A DNA stretch of 64,000 nt from Legionella cincinnatiensis (GTDB lineage: Bacteria; Pseudomonadota; Gammaproteobacteria; Legionellales; Legionellaceae): assembly GCF_900452415.1 (NCBI RefSeq), contig NZ_UGNX01000001.1:558001-622000 (forward strand). Reading direction: 5' to 3'. The stretch's first letter is position 1; each line of letters starts with the position of its first letter. Shown one piece after another: positions 55,601 through 64,000 of the stretch. A program made the position numbers and the translations under genes. The notes below the pieces were generated by a model. The model was not told the DNA's origin, made no database searches, and saw only the letters and a list, made by a program, of their open reading frames with translations.

Positions 55601-55770
55601 TTTTTGCAACGGGTGCAGGAGCAGAAAGTCGTTTTAATATTGGTTTGGTTATTGCAATGGGCATTTCGATTGGAACTTTATTTACGCTTTTTGTTGTCCC
55701 TTCCATGTATTTATTATTAGCCGCAGATCATGCGAAAAAAGTATTCCCTGAAGACGAAGAGTTTTTATAA
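52699..55770 (+). CDS. RND efflux pump inner-membrane subunit, system 2
   Basis: A 1023-residue transporter of the HAE1 family: FIKRPVLATVISLMLLAMG, PIMQYPFTQNAIVTVTTTYTGADPDV, and proton-relay aspartates in GLVVDDAIIVVENV near residue 400. The tenth-helix lysine is present (GLISKHGILIVQFA), unlike system 1. The sequence recalls MexI/VexF-type pumps. It ends the operon. Confidence 0.93.
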   Translation: MRYTDIFIKRPVLATVISLMLLAMGLRSINSLPIMQYPFTQNAIVTVTTTYTGADPDVIAGFITTPLENSIAQANGIDYMTSISSPSTSTITVNLRLNYDPLKALSDITTKVNAVLNQLPKNSQQPVITVSVGQTIDSMYIGFYSDELPINKITDYIIRVVQPKLQAVNGVQNAQILGNQTFALRAWLDPVKLAGYGISAAEIGAALANNDFISAVGRTDGQMFIQNLTASTNLTDVNQFKKMVIKAQNGAIIHLEDVATVSLGAQNYNSSVSFDGRTAVYVGIVVAPSANLLTVIDEIKKIFPTIQEQLPQGLNGKIVYDASLFVHSSIHEVIVSLLEAFLIVTAVIFIFLGSIRSVLIPIVAIPLSLIGAFWIMLILGYSINLLTLLALVLAIGLVVDDAIIVVENVQRHIEEGQTRLRAALLGARELANPIIAITVVLIAVYLPIGFMGGLTGALFTEFAFSLAGAVTVSAVIALTLSPMMCSKLLKIGNGNVKGRFMVYVDSLFAKLERFYERILASTLNHLSVVVVFAMIILASNYFLFITSASELAPQEDLGVIISQVTAPANSSLAQTKMYANQVSKIFKKYPETDHIFQVDGSQGLNTSIIGMVLKPWDQRQRTTNQLQPLIQKELDQIAGAKVAAFQLPSLPGGGSGLPIQFVITTTESFDNLNVVLQSILDKAYSSGIFAYIDPDLKIDQIQTKVNLDRDKIAEFGLTMQDIGNLFGSALSEGYINYFNYAGRSYQVIPQVKRESRLNPDELLNYYIKTSSGASVPLATVADLQRQIVPESLNHFQQLNSVTISAVAFPGVTMGHALETLANIAKQTLPQGYYIDYGAQSRQFVQEGASLIITFFFALIIIFLALSALFESFRDPLIVLISVPMSICGAMIFVSLGIGHATLNIYSEVGLVTLIGLISKHGILIVQFANDLQAEGQKKLAAIKSAAAIRLRPILMTTAAMVLGVIPLIFATGAGAESRFNIGLVIAMGISIGTLFTLFVVPSMYLLLAADHAKKVFPEDEEFL

Positions 55771-55817
55771 TTTGAATTGAATAAGCGCTATATTTAGATA
55801 TATTTTATAATCATTTT

Positions 55818-55837
55818 TTATTGTATATATACAATAA
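55818..55837. repeat. 20-bp perfect palindrome before a small effector-like gene
   Basis: TTATTGTATA is followed directly by its complement, giving a gap-free 20-bp palindrome, 48 bases after the pump stop and 122 bases before the next GTG. It could be an operator or the base of a cruciform. AT content makes chance less unlikely. Confidence 0.4.
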
Positions 55838-55959
55838 GAGCATTGAAATTACTCAAATATTTGCCAGTTTCATAAGACACATAAATATATTTAATTGGTC
55901 AAGTAGAGATTCTCTCCAATAAAATTATCCTAACCGTTGGAATCAATTAGGAGAGAGCT

Positions 55960-56709
55960 GTGAGAGACGATTTAATAAAAGCTATTGAAACACAAGATTT
56001 AAAAAAGGCAAATGGAGAGTTAAAGAAATGTAACTTACAACCATTAGATTTATTTTATACCCAAAGTCAAGCCGCCAATCTTCAACAGCTTTTTGCTCAA
56101 GAAGGAATACTCGAAAATTGGGAGTCATACCTACAGATGACCAAGGATCAAAAGAAAGAATATTGTGATACAGTGACAGAGGAAGTCAAAAAATTAAGAG
56201 TAATTGGCGTTAAAATGCTCATAAATCTAGTTTCTGGGGAGACGGATAAAAAAGAGCTTTCTGAGACTCTTAAACATTATAAAAACAGTGGTCAAATTGA
56301 TCGTTTGAATGAAAAAATTAATGACATAACGCAAAATAAAAACGATAAAGTAAACTGTACAGATAATCCAAAAAAGGACGCAGCATACACTAATGCTATA
56401 AATCTTATAAAAAATGCAAAGGAAATAGATGATGCATTACATTCTTCTACTTCTTTAAATGAGTTTATAAAGAATGCTGAAGGAACTTTAAGAAGAGGAG
56501 AAAGTACTTTAAAAGAGACCAACCCCTTAAATCAAAAAATAAAATCATGCTTTGATGCTATCCGTAAAGCCATATATAGTGTTACCCGCTGTGATTTTGT
56601 ATTAAGCAATGAACAAAAGGAAAAAATGACGGTCCAATCAATGAAAGCAGAGATTAATAAACTTAAAGAAGTAGAGCCAGCTTCTCAGCGTGAATATTCC
56701 TACAGTTAA
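55960..56709 (+). CDS. Unknown coiled-coil protein, candidate effector
   Basis: A 249-residue soluble protein, very rich in Lys, Asn and Glu, mostly helical with coiled-coil-like stretches at about 65-125 and 220-240. No known domain is recognised. GTG start behind GGAGAG. The C-terminus NKLKEVEPASQREYSYS has glutamates followed by small and hydroxylated residues, compatible with Dot/Icm export. It lies between an efflux operon and the tandem repeats, near the giant SdhA-like gene, on the other strand. Confidence 0.65.
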   Translation: MRDDLIKAIETQDLKKANGELKKCNLQPLDLFYTQSQAANLQQLFAQEGILENWESYLQMTKDQKKEYCDTVTEEVKKLRVIGVKMLINLVSGETDKKELSETLKHYKNSGQIDRLNEKINDITQNKNDKVNCTDNPKKDAAYTNAINLIKNAKEIDDALHSSTSLNEFIKNAEGTLRRGESTLKETNPLNQKIKSCFDAIRKAIYSVTRCDFVLSNEQKEKMTVQSMKAEINKLKEVEPASQREYSYS

Positions 56710-56750
56710 CTCTAACTTGTGCAGGGTATATAAAAAGGATTTTAAAAAAT

Positions 56751-57540
56751 TGTTGCTTTTTAGACCTTCCGCTTTTGTGCATAGGTGTCCACTTAAGGAA
56801 AAATTGACGCTCCCTTTTAAGGAGGATGTTTAGTAGGACGTCACCCTCTGCGAAAGCAGGGGGTCTAGTGAAAGCTATGCTGTAATATGATGTTTCTAGC
56901 CAGGTTTGTTGCTTTTTAGACCTTCCGTTTTTGCGCATAGGTGTCCACTTAAGGAAAAATTGACGCTCCCTTTTAAGGAGGATGTTTAGTAGGACGTCAC
57001 CCTCTGCGAAAGCAGGGGGTCTAGTGAAAGCTATGCTGTATATGATGTTTCTAGCCAGGTTTGTTGCTTTTTAGACCTTCCGTTTTTGCGCATAGGTGTT
57101 CCACTTAAGGAAAAATTGACGCTCTCTTTTAAGGAGGATGTTTAGTAGGACGTCACCCTCTGCGAAAGCAGGGGGTCTAGTGAAAGCTATGCTGTATATG
57201 ATGTTTCTAGCCAGGTTTGTTGCTTTTTAGACCTTCCGTTTTTGCGCATAGGTGTTCCACTTAAGGAAAAATTGACGCTCCCTTTTAAGGAGGATGTTTA
57301 GTAGGACGTCACCCTCTGCGAAAGCAGGGGGTTTAGTGAAAGCTATGCTGTAATATGATGTTTCTAGCCAGGTTTGTTGCTTTTTAGACCTTCCGTTTTT
57401 GCGCATAGGTGTTCCACTTAAGGAAAAATTGACGCTCCCTTTTAAGGAGGATGTTTAGTAGGACGTCACCCTCTGCGAAAGCAGGGGGTCTAGTGAAAGC
57501 TATGCTGTAATATGATGTTTCTAGCCAGGTTTGTTGCTTT
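56751..57540. repeat. Five-unit tandem repeat, period about 156 bp (VNTR-like)
   Basis: Units begin TGTTGCTTTTTAGACC at 56751, 56907, 57062, 57218 and 57375, with a sixth partial start at 57532, so periods are 156, 155, 156, 157 and 157. Copies differ by single bases and one-base indels (TGTCC or TGTTCC; TGTAATATG or TGTATATG). Each unit holds CCCTCTGC-GAAA-GCAGGGGG, able to form a stem. Similar shorter sequences lie near 33240 and 49725. Open frames across it arise from the repeat and are not genes. Confidence 0.9.
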
Positions 57541-57594
57541 TCAGATTTTCCCCTTTTGCGGTTTTTTCGAAACTTGCTCCATGGTCAATAGATC

Positions 57595-60500
57595 TTAAGC
57601 CGTAGGTGCTGTAATGAGAGCAGGTGCTTCATATTTTTTCTTGATGCCCTCTGTAGGTGTAGAAGCAAACAGGCCAAAACGTTTTGTCAGTTCACTTATT
57701 TCAGGAGGGTGATGTACTGCATTATTAACCCCATCCAAAAGCTTTTTGCGCGTTGGAGTATATAAATGCAATGCTTCTAACAAAGATAAGAAACATATTT
57801 TTAAGAAATTAAAACTAAACGTATCGGTTTGTCTATGCTTAAGAATAATGCGTTCAAAGTTAGGGTTTTTAACTTTATTTTTAATCAGCTCCAAACGCTC
57901 TTTTACCTCTAAATTGGGATTTTCAGCAATGTCTTCAAGATCCTTAATACACTTACTTTTTTGGTTTAAGGTTGTTTCACTTTCAAATAAAGAATTATTT
58001 TTTTGTATCTGTACTGTAGAATAACTAAAATAATTTTTGAATTGGGCCAAAGCAACTCGGACTGAATCAAGATGATAGTATTCGGCATAATGTCTTTTTT
58101 CAAAAAGACTAATTTTTTCTTTTAACCGTTTTTGTATGTTCAAATTAATATCGCTTGCTGTTTTTGATTCAGCGATGATTTCATTTCTGAAATTAAGCAA
58201 GTATTTTTCTAACTTAGCTTGATATTCTTTGTCGCTGTACTGCAGGCCAATGTGTCGATTGCAGTAAAGTGTAAAATGTTTATCAAAGGATTCCGTAGTA
58301 TATTGCTCAACAAACGTAATATTTTCTTTTTCTTGAACTTTAACTAAATCAGTAAGATACGTTAATTTTTCTTCCGCAGTAGCAAGTCTCATTTCATGGG
58401 TTGCTTTTAAACCTAAATAGTAATGGTGGCTTGCTTTGATTAATGCTTCGACTTGAGCGAAATGAGGTGCATAATCTTTAAGCCCTAAATTACAGAGATT
58501 ATCCAGTGCAAGATCCTCTGGATACTCGCTAGGCTCAATATTAATTTTTTTATCGTGTTTTAGTTTTGCAATTTTAGGGAGTGCTTTTTGATAGGCTACC
58601 CGTAAGTTCTCTTTGTCCTTATCTAATTCTTTCTGTGATGGAAGAATACTTTCAGGATCAAGATATACAAGATAACGTTGATATAACTCTTCAATATCTT
58701 TATATTCTTTCTCTAAATTTTTTAAACGTTTTTTAGCATTTTTAATTTGATTGTTCGTCAGAACTGTTCTTTTACTCAATGGTGCTTTATCACAAACAAG
58801 CGATAGATGTGTTTTGGAGTCTAAATCAAATGGGTGGAGCAATCCTTTAAAAAATTCATTGGTTATTTGTCTTAAAGGCTCTGATAGTTTCCCGGGTTCT
58901 AATCCTAATCGATTTTCCCAAAGGTCTGCTTCAAGAAGCATAGGAGTAAAGACCGTAGAATGCATTTGATTTATGTTGTTAAGCACTGCATCGTGAGAAG
59001 TCGTTGTAAATTCATTGAGTTTTTGAGTTAGCTCTTGGTACAGATAAATCATGTTCGGTGTTTGTAGGAACAATTTGAAGTAGGAGTCAGAGCTATTGAT
59101 TAAGTTTTCAATGAATAAAGTCGCTTTTTTAGCGTGAATATGTAAGTCGTTGAGTTCTTCAGTAGTTAAGTAATTCGTATTTTTTAACGCCCTTATGTGT
59201 TTAGGCCCTATATAAAAGGCATTAAGAACATACCAAAGTGCATTATATTGTACAGTAGGGGAGCCATAAGGAACCTGTTCTGGACCAACTTGGTATGCAT
59301 CGGATTGCTCTTGGAGGGTTGCGTAGAGGTTTTGTGCCTTATCCTGTAATTCGCGAGCAATGAATCCGAGGTGGGGATCAGCAATTAAGCGCTGGGTTAA
59401 TTTAATGATTTCATTAACATGTCCATAGGCTTGTAATAAATAATATACGTAAAGACTTTTAGCACTTTTATTATTTAATTTTTCTAATTCAAGAACAATG
59501 CCTTCTAGGTGGTACATGCTGTTGAATATATCTTTTAAAGCACACACCTGTTTACTTTGCGCTAATCTTCGGTTGTCATCCTCCATTTCAGGGAAAGGTA
59601 ACCCTGACTGTCGAGGCGTTAATTCCGCTTTCATTGCTTTATTAAACAATTTTGTCACTTCAAATAAGGATGATCTAAACTTATGGATGGCTTCTGAGTA
59701 ATTAGTATGTGAAATAACATAATGAGCTCTTTTATTTGTTTTGGGGTCTAGCTCTAGGTCATTGGCGTCATTTTCAAGAACAAATTTTTCTTGGGCTAAA
59801 TCATAATAAGTTTGGGCTCTGCTTTGCCAATTTCTATGGGTTCTGCTAAAAAAATCTTGAAAATGGCGATCTAGATCTCGGAATGTTTGTACCGAGGGCT
59901 TATCTTTGTTGCTTATCTCCTTATTTAATAATAATGCAACGATATATTTATCAAAATTTAATGTATCTTCTTTTCTTTCTGCTGGAGCAGCACTAATGAG
60001 ATAGGGTTGAAAAATACTATAGAGATTACGGCATTGCTCTTTTACTTCTGGATCAAGATGATCAAGGAGTAATCTTTTTCCGTTAATTTGAGGTGTTATA
60101 AGTTCTATAAATTGAAGATATGCATTGCGAACAACTAAAAATTTAGTGTGTTTATTGAGATACCACTGCCACATATCAAGAGCTTGATCGGCACTTAATT
60201 GTTCAGGATTTTGCAGTATTTTATTGCTTTTTTCTGTTTTAAAATGAAGTTTTGCATCTTGCTCGCGCTTCAGTTTTAAGTTTTTTGATTCGTCTTCGGA
60301 AAGAAAACTTTTTTTCGAAAAGTCATAATAAAATGCACTTTTATCTTTCCATTTGGTAAAGAATTCTTTATCTTTTTTCTCTTTCGATTTTTCAAAAAAC
60401 TCTAGAACCTCTTTATCCAATCTCAAAAACAAAGAAGTAGGTGACGCGTCTAAAATATCCAAGGGTTTATTAGCAAATAAGTCTGCTAAATATTGTTCAA

Positions 60501-63135
60501 AATTTTGTGCGGAATCTTTAAGCTTAGGTGATACCATCAATTTGAAATAAGGTTTAAAAATTTGATACAAATTTTCACACTGCTTTTTTACATCTTCATC
60601 AAGATTAGTGAGAAGTAGGCTGCTGCCATAAAGCTCTGGTTTTACTTCTATTTGTTTTTTTATAAGTTGTGAAAAGCGAGTATAAGCAGATTGAGCTTGT
60701 TGAAGTTCACTTTTGCTAGACCATTCATAATTAATTTGATTAAAAAAATCCTGGATATTTTTATCAAGATTTAGAAAAAGTTTTGTCGTTGGAGAGTTTG
60801 TATTTGTTTTATTTGAGAAAAAATCGGTCAAATGTTGTTCTAGGCTTTTGGCAGCATCTTGATGTTGAGGTGAGGCAAATGCACACAGATAAGGCTGAAA
60901 GATTTTATATAAATTGTGACATTCTGTTTGTAATGTATCTTCAAGCTTATGCAACGCTAGGTTGTTCTCTAGATCAGGCTGTGCTGCTATTTGTCTTTTT
61001 ACTAGTTGGACAAAGCGAGTATAGGCATTTTGTACACGGTGAAATTCAGCTTTTGTAAGCTTAGATTTTTTATTGCTGTCTTTTTCAATTTGCAGTGGTC
61101 TGGACTCATCAAGAGTATAGACACTTTCTTTTTCACTATAAGGAAATAGAAATAACTTGGTATTTTTGTGGACTGACTCAATGAGATCTTTGTTTAACTT
61201 AATATGAAAAACCTGACTGTTTTCAGCTTTGGTTATTAAATCTTCCATAGCTTTTTGTTTTTCTAATACAAAGCTAATATGGTCTGTGGGATATTGTCTT
61301 CGAATCCAACGCCATGGTTTTTTTAGATAAGAGTTCCAATCTTCTTTTTCTGCGCCGAGTTTTTCAATAAGCAATGCATTTAAATCAATGTCCAGTTTGG
61401 ACATATAGGGACTAATCAATTTATAATTTTTTATCAGTTCTTTTTTTACTTCTGGGGGGAACTGATACATACGAAAGTCTTTATAACGAGGGTCATTTAA
61501 TGTTGCGAAAAATTGAGAACAGGCTTGCCGCGCTTTTTCGATTTTATACAAAGCCTTATTAGCCTTATCAATCCGCTTGTAGGACATTTCCAATCTTAAT
61601 TCAATAAAGCGTGGATCTTCAATCTCAAGTAGTTCCGCTCCTTTAGTTTTAAAGTCGACTGCTTTTTTAGGGAGATAAAGTATTGCGTCATAGAGTACTT
61701 TGACTTTTTCCATTAAGGGAACTGACAACGTTCCCGGTTTTAGCATGGCATTATCTTCAATTTTGTCGACTAAACCAAATAAAGTGGGTATCAGGTTATA
61801 TTTTAAATGAGCTAATTTATCACGCACTAAATCTTGGGATGAATCGCTGAGCTCGCCTATTTGTTCCAAAGAACTCATGGATAAGGTGATAATATTGCGA
61901 ATGATATGAATGTAATTTAAGAACTTAAGTGAAACAAAAACACTGCTTCCTTTTAAATTCTCTAAATCATTTAATAAGTGAAGCGCGGCATTTTGTAACT
62001 CGTCCAGCTTTTCTTTATTAAGCTTAGGTTCTGATTCTTTAATTTGGGATGAAAACTGTTGAATATGCTGGGTTAGCTTACCAATATAACTGGGTAAGAC
62101 GGCACTAAATTGCGTTAGAAAATTATAGTCTACATCCCCATCAAGAGGGCGCAATTGATCGACCGCGATCCCTGCTACATTACCTGCATTGTAAGCCAAT
62201 GGTTGAGGTTGTAATGCTTCTACCAAAGCCTTTTGTTCATCCGTATGATTTTCTGCAAAATGTTGGATTTGACTAAATAATGGCAATATGACAGCTAATT
62301 CATCACTAAACATGTCTCTTAAATCGACATCTAAATGAGTGAGCAAAAAGCTTGCTTCATACGCTGAATCAACCGTTTTATCCCAAAGTGATTTCAAATC
62401 AGTATAAGGTTGTTTTCTAACATCTGCATTTTCTAAATCTATAAAAGTTTGGCGTCCATGATAAAGTGCATTAATTAATTTTTTGATTTGAGAAATGTTA
62501 TCAGGATCGAGGGAGTAATTAGTAAAAGGTGCCCATTGAATATGACCTTTTCTTGCAACAGCTGAAAGTATGTTTGGCTTGAGTGCATTTAATGTAAAGG
62601 GATGAGTATGTTTCTTTTTTGCAGTTATATCAATAATTTCAGGCATCAATGAATCTAAATCTTCAAAAGAAAGATTAGAGTTCGGATTCACTTTAAGCTC
62701 TTCTTTTGTTATGAGGCCTGTTACTGTTTTTCCATTGGGATCAAGTACTGTATATTCAAATCCCTTATCTAACATACGAACATAAAAGAAGCCTTTTTGA
62801 GGCTTCACCATGTCAGACATTAAGGTGAGGCTATATTTAAAAGGAGATGGGGCTGCAAGTTCGTCTAAGACCGCATCTTTAATCGTCTCACCATTGGGAG
62901 CTATTACTGAATAAGCAATTTTTCCTTGATGATCCCTAACATAGAGTTTGCCGGGTTCTAATTTTGTTTCATCAGTCATGAAACAAAGTTCATAGCGGGG
63001 GAAAAAAGGGATTAAGCGTGGGCTAACGTGTTTACTGTAAAGAATTTCAAATAGTTTTGCATCAATACGTTCTAGTACTTTTGATATTTGGTTTCGTTTA
63101 AATGACTCTAATAATTTTATATATTCTTCAATCAT
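57595..63135 (-). CDS. Giant helical protein, SdhA/SidH-like candidate Dot/Icm effector
   Basis: About 1846 residues from the ATG at 63135 (1861 from a TTG at 63180, which would fall inside the promoter box and is less likely). Counting from the TTG, two short repeats near 66-109 and 117-160 share (L/F)YVR...Y(S/T)V..PNG(E/K)T. Three longer repeats begin near 713, 828 and 1015 with NAYTRF-x-QL-like sequence, then LYxIFxPY and a Leu-Asp-(K/R) plus DFF segment. The rest is helical and coiled coil. There are no membrane segments. By memory, L. pneumophila sdhA lies not far after rplQ and fur, so synteny supports an SdhA-type protein needed for vacuole integrity; L. pneumophila SdhA is shorter (about 1430), so the name is not assigned. 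Confidence 0.8.
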   Translation of the reverse strand: MIEEYIKLLESFKRNQISKVLERIDAKLFEILYSKHVSPRLIPFFPRYELCFMTDETKLEPGKLYVRDHQGKIAYSVIAPNGETIKDAVLDELAAPSPFKYSLTLMSDMVKPQKGFFYVRMLDKGFEYTVLDPNGKTVTGLITKEELKVNPNSNLSFEDLDSLMPEIIDITAKKKHTHPFTLNALKPNILSAVARKGHIQWAPFTNYSLDPDNISQIKKLINALYHGRQTFIDLENADVRKQPYTDLKSLWDKTVDSAYEASFLLTHLDVDLRDMFSDELAVILPLFSQIQHFAENHTDEQKALVEALQPQPLAYNAGNVAGIAVDQLRPLDGDVDYNFLTQFSAVLPSYIGKLTQHIQQFSSQIKESEPKLNKEKLDELQNAALHLLNDLENLKGSSVFVSLKFLNYIHIIRNIITLSMSSLEQIGELSDSSQDLVRDKLAHLKYNLIPTLFGLVDKIEDNAMLKPGTLSVPLMEKVKVLYDAILYLPKKAVDFKTKGAELLEIEDPRFIELRLEMSYKRIDKANKALYKIEKARQACSQFFATLNDPRYKDFRMYQFPPEVKKELIKNYKLISPYMSKLDIDLNALLIEKLGAEKEDWNSYLKKPWRWIRRQYPTDHISFVLEKQKAMEDLITKAENSQVFHIKLNKDLIESVHKNTKLFLFPYSEKESVYTLDESRPLQIEKDSNKKSKLTKAEFHRVQNAYTRFVQLVKRQIAAQPDLENNLALHKLEDTLQTECHNLYKIFQPYLCAFASPQHQDAAKSLEQHLTDFFSNKTNTNSPTTKLFLNLDKNIQDFFNQINYEWSSKSELQQAQSAYTRFSQLIKKQIEVKPELYGSSLLLTNLDEDVKKQCENLYQIFKPYFKLMVSPKLKDSAQNFEQYLADLFANKPLDILDASPTSLFLRLDKEVLEFFEKSKEKKDKEFFTKWKDKSAFYYDFSKKSFLSEDESKNLKLKREQDAKLHFKTEKSNKILQNPEQLSADQALDMWQWYLNKHTKFLVVRNAYLQFIELITPQINGKRLLLDHLDPEVKEQCRNLYSIFQPYLISAAPAERKEDTLNFDKYIVALLLNKEISNKDKPSVQTFRDLDRHFQDFFSRTHRNWQSRAQTYYDLAQEKFVLENDANDLELDPKTNKRAHYVISHTNYSEAIHKFRSSLFEVTKLFNKAMKAELTPRQSGLPFPEMEDDNRRLAQSKQVCALKDIFNSMYHLEGIVLELEKLNNKSAKSLYVYYLLQAYGHVNEIIKLTQRLIADPHLGFIARELQDKAQNLYATLQEQSDAYQVGPEQVPYGSPTVQYNALWYVLNAFYIGPKHIRALKNTNYLTTEELNDLHIHAKKATLFIENLINSSDSYFKLFLQTPNMIYLYQELTQKLNEFTTTSHDAVLNNINQMHSTVFTPMLLEADLWENRLGLEPGKLSEPLRQITNEFFKGLLHPFDLDSKTHLSLVCDKAPLSKRTVLTNNQIKNAKKRLKNLEKEYKDIEELYQRYLVYLDPESILPSQKELDKDKENLRVAYQKALPKIAKLKHDKKINIEPSEYPEDLALDNLCNLGLKDYAPHFAQVEALIKASHHYYLGLKATHEMRLATAEEKLTYLTDLVKVQEKENITFVEQYTTESFDKHFTLYCNRHIGLQYSDKEYQAKLEKYLLNFRNEIIAESKTASDINLNIQKRLKEKISLFEKRHYAEYYHLDSVRVALAQFKNYFSYSTVQIQKNNSLFESETTLNQKSKCIKDLEDIAENPNLEVKERLELIKNKVKNPNFERIILKHRQTDTFSFNFLKICFLSLLEALHLYTPTRKKLLDGVNNAVHHPPEISELTKRFGLFASTPTEGIKKKYEAPALITAPTA

Positions 63136-63166
63136 TACAGATAACCCAAAAGATTTAATCTTGAGT

Positions 63167-63199
63167 ATTTTATAAAACAATACTTAAGTCAGTATTAAG
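63167..63199 (-). promoter_or_regulatory. PmrA-like direct repeat before the giant gene
   Basis: On the minus strand CTTAATACT (63199-63191), two bases, then CTTAAGTAT (63188-63180). The first unit differs from the remembered cTTAATatT at one place, the second at three. Seven bases on lies TAAAAT (63172-63167), one base from a consensus -10, the same spacing as at 19144-19176. This supports a start at 63135 rather than 63180. Confidence 0.5.
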
Positions 63200-63361
63200 A
63201 ATATTTCAGTTTGGCAACATTTTCATCTAAAACTATCGATAAATCAATGAATAGTGGTAAAAAAGTCAGGTTGGATCTGCGTGAAGAGGGTATATCGACT
63301 TAGAAAAACATTTTTTTACTTCTAAGAATGCACATATTGGATGTGGATTAGGTCAATAATC

Positions 63362-63835
63362 TTAAGAACGAACTTTCACTGAGAGTTCTAAAATAAAATC
63401 CGCAACTTCTTCATGAAAAACAGGATAATCGGTGAACGATTTTATATGAATCGGTTTAGTAACCCTTTCTCCTGTAATTTTTGACTCTTGTATCATTGCT
63501 TCAACTAATGCGCCTTCAGAACACACAAAGTAAACATCTGATTCTGGCCGGCGTAAAAACTGTGCTTGAAAGGATTTAAAAGCAAGAGATATCTGACATT
63601 GTTTTTTGGTTGCATGATAGAAACCATGCAAACCTCCGGCGAGATCAGCACCTACTGAAAGAGCGCCAAAATACATCGAATTTAAATGATTACGACTTCG
63701 TCTATTCAAAGGCAAACAAATAATTATTTCCGTATCGTTAAGTTTGATAAGACGAGGTTTTAAATAGCCAATCATAGGTACTTTAAAATGGCCAAACTTC
63801 CAGAGAAAAAACTTAAAACGAGTCAGGAGATTCAT
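63362..63835 (-). CDS. DUF4442/PaaI-like hot-dog protein
   Basis: A 157-residue protein resembling hot-dog thioesterases of the DUF4442 type: NRRSRNHLNSMYFGALSVGADLAGG, in which Asn-His and the following YFGAL...GADLAGG are typical. Predicted to hydrolyse an acyl-CoA, substrate unknown. ATG overlaps the stop of the partial gene upstream (ATGA), so the two are cotranscribed. It lies upstream of the giant gene on the same strand, with a gap of 180 bases to the latter's repeat box. Confidence 0.75.
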   Translation of the reverse strand: MNLLTRFKFFLWKFGHFKVPMIGYLKPRLIKLNDTEIIICLPLNRRSRNHLNSMYFGALSVGADLAGGLHGFYHATKKQCQISLAFKSFQAQFLRRPESDVYFVCSEGALVEAMIQESKITGERVTKPIHIKSFTDYPVFHEEVADFILELSVKVRS

Positions 63836-64000
63836 GGATTATCCTTTTTTACCATGTCAACGCTTTGAATAATAAAACGATCAAATGGTTTTGTTACTAT
63901 CATAGAAAAGGCAACCATCTCATTTACTTCAGAAACTAACACTACTGAGTCTACACGCCAATACTGAACTCCATTAGAAACTCCTTCACTTTCAATAAAG
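63832..64000 (-). CDS. 3' end of a gene cut by the window edge
   Basis: On the minus strand the frame is open from the edge to TGA at 63834-63832 and gives 55 residues (GVQYWRVDSVVLVSEVNEM, then FDRFIIQSVDMVKKDNP). The stop overlaps the ATG of the hot-dog gene. The family cannot be told from this end. Confidence 0.6.
   Translation of the reverse strand, partial: FIESEGVSNGVQYWRVDSVVLVSEVNEMVAFSMIVTKPFDRFIIQSVDMVKKDNP

Noticed and set aside
56663..56938. Minus-strand 91-residue frame over the first repeat unit
   Set aside because: It reads through repeat DNA and repeats its own sequence (GRSKKQQ); no ribosome site and overlap with a better plus-strand gene.
56751..57540. CRISPR array
   Set aside because: The units are about 156 bp and almost wholly identical, with no short repeats alternating with unique spacers, and no cas genes are nearby.
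60783..61058. Plus-strand frames inside the giant gene (58-61 kb)
   Set aside because: They lie antisense to a long, clearly coding frame with internal protein repeats and show no features of their own.

Overview
The window is AT-rich gammaproteobacterial DNA, most likely from a Legionella species or a close relative. Evidence: a complete S10-spc-alpha ribosomal superoperon in the usual gammaproteobacterial order; a gene set for very-long-chain fatty acids on lipid A (legionellae carry such acyl chains); several proteins with the look of Dot/Icm effectors (acidic C-termini, a eukaryotic CaaX-like box, a giant helical protein resembling the SdhA/SidH family); and promoter repeats matching the remembered Legionella PmrA consensus. 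The species call is inference; no search could be run.

Layout. 1-14.95 kb: end of fusA, tuf, then rpsJ to rplQ with secY, rpmJ and rpoA, closed by a strong terminator. 14.95-17 kb: an accessory pocket in which a 305-residue protein ending in CSIL lies between two inverted, decayed pieces of an IS1595-type transposase. 17-19 kb: ssb and an in-frame fusion of a MerR-type DNA-binding domain to a full QueF nitrile reductase, behind a promoter with MerR geometry. 19.1-20.9 kb: a pair of related proteins, the first with a caspase-like His/Cys pair and the second without it, behind a PmrA-like box. 20.9-28.1 kb: a YajR-like transporter, a FabL-type enoyl reductase, then long acyl carrier protein, tandem hot-dog dehydratase, ketosynthase, ketosynthase without its cysteine, and LpxL-type acyltransferase, resembling the rhizobial acpXL-lpxXL cluster. 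28.2-36.7 kb: a large unknown protein, dapF, lptM, an esterase, ratA, rnfH, bamE, fur, a membrane class III cyclase and a metallo-beta-lactamase-fold hydrolase.

36.7-55.8 kb is an efflux region with three complete tripartite pumps: two RND systems on the plus strand and one EmrAB-type system on the minus strand. It also holds an intact IS66-family insertion with 8-bp target duplications and an entericidin-like lipoprotein. 55.9-63.2 kb holds a small effector-like gene, a five-unit tandem repeat with a period of about 156 bp, and a minus-strand giant gene (about 1850 residues) with internal repeats and its own PmrA-like box. The window ends in a hot-dog thioesterase-like gene overlapping the 3' end of another gene.

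The observations most worth following are the MerR-QueF fusion with its own operator-promoter, the ketosynthase pair with one inactive partner, the caspase-like pair under a PmrA-like box, and the CaaX-ended protein between transposase remnants.
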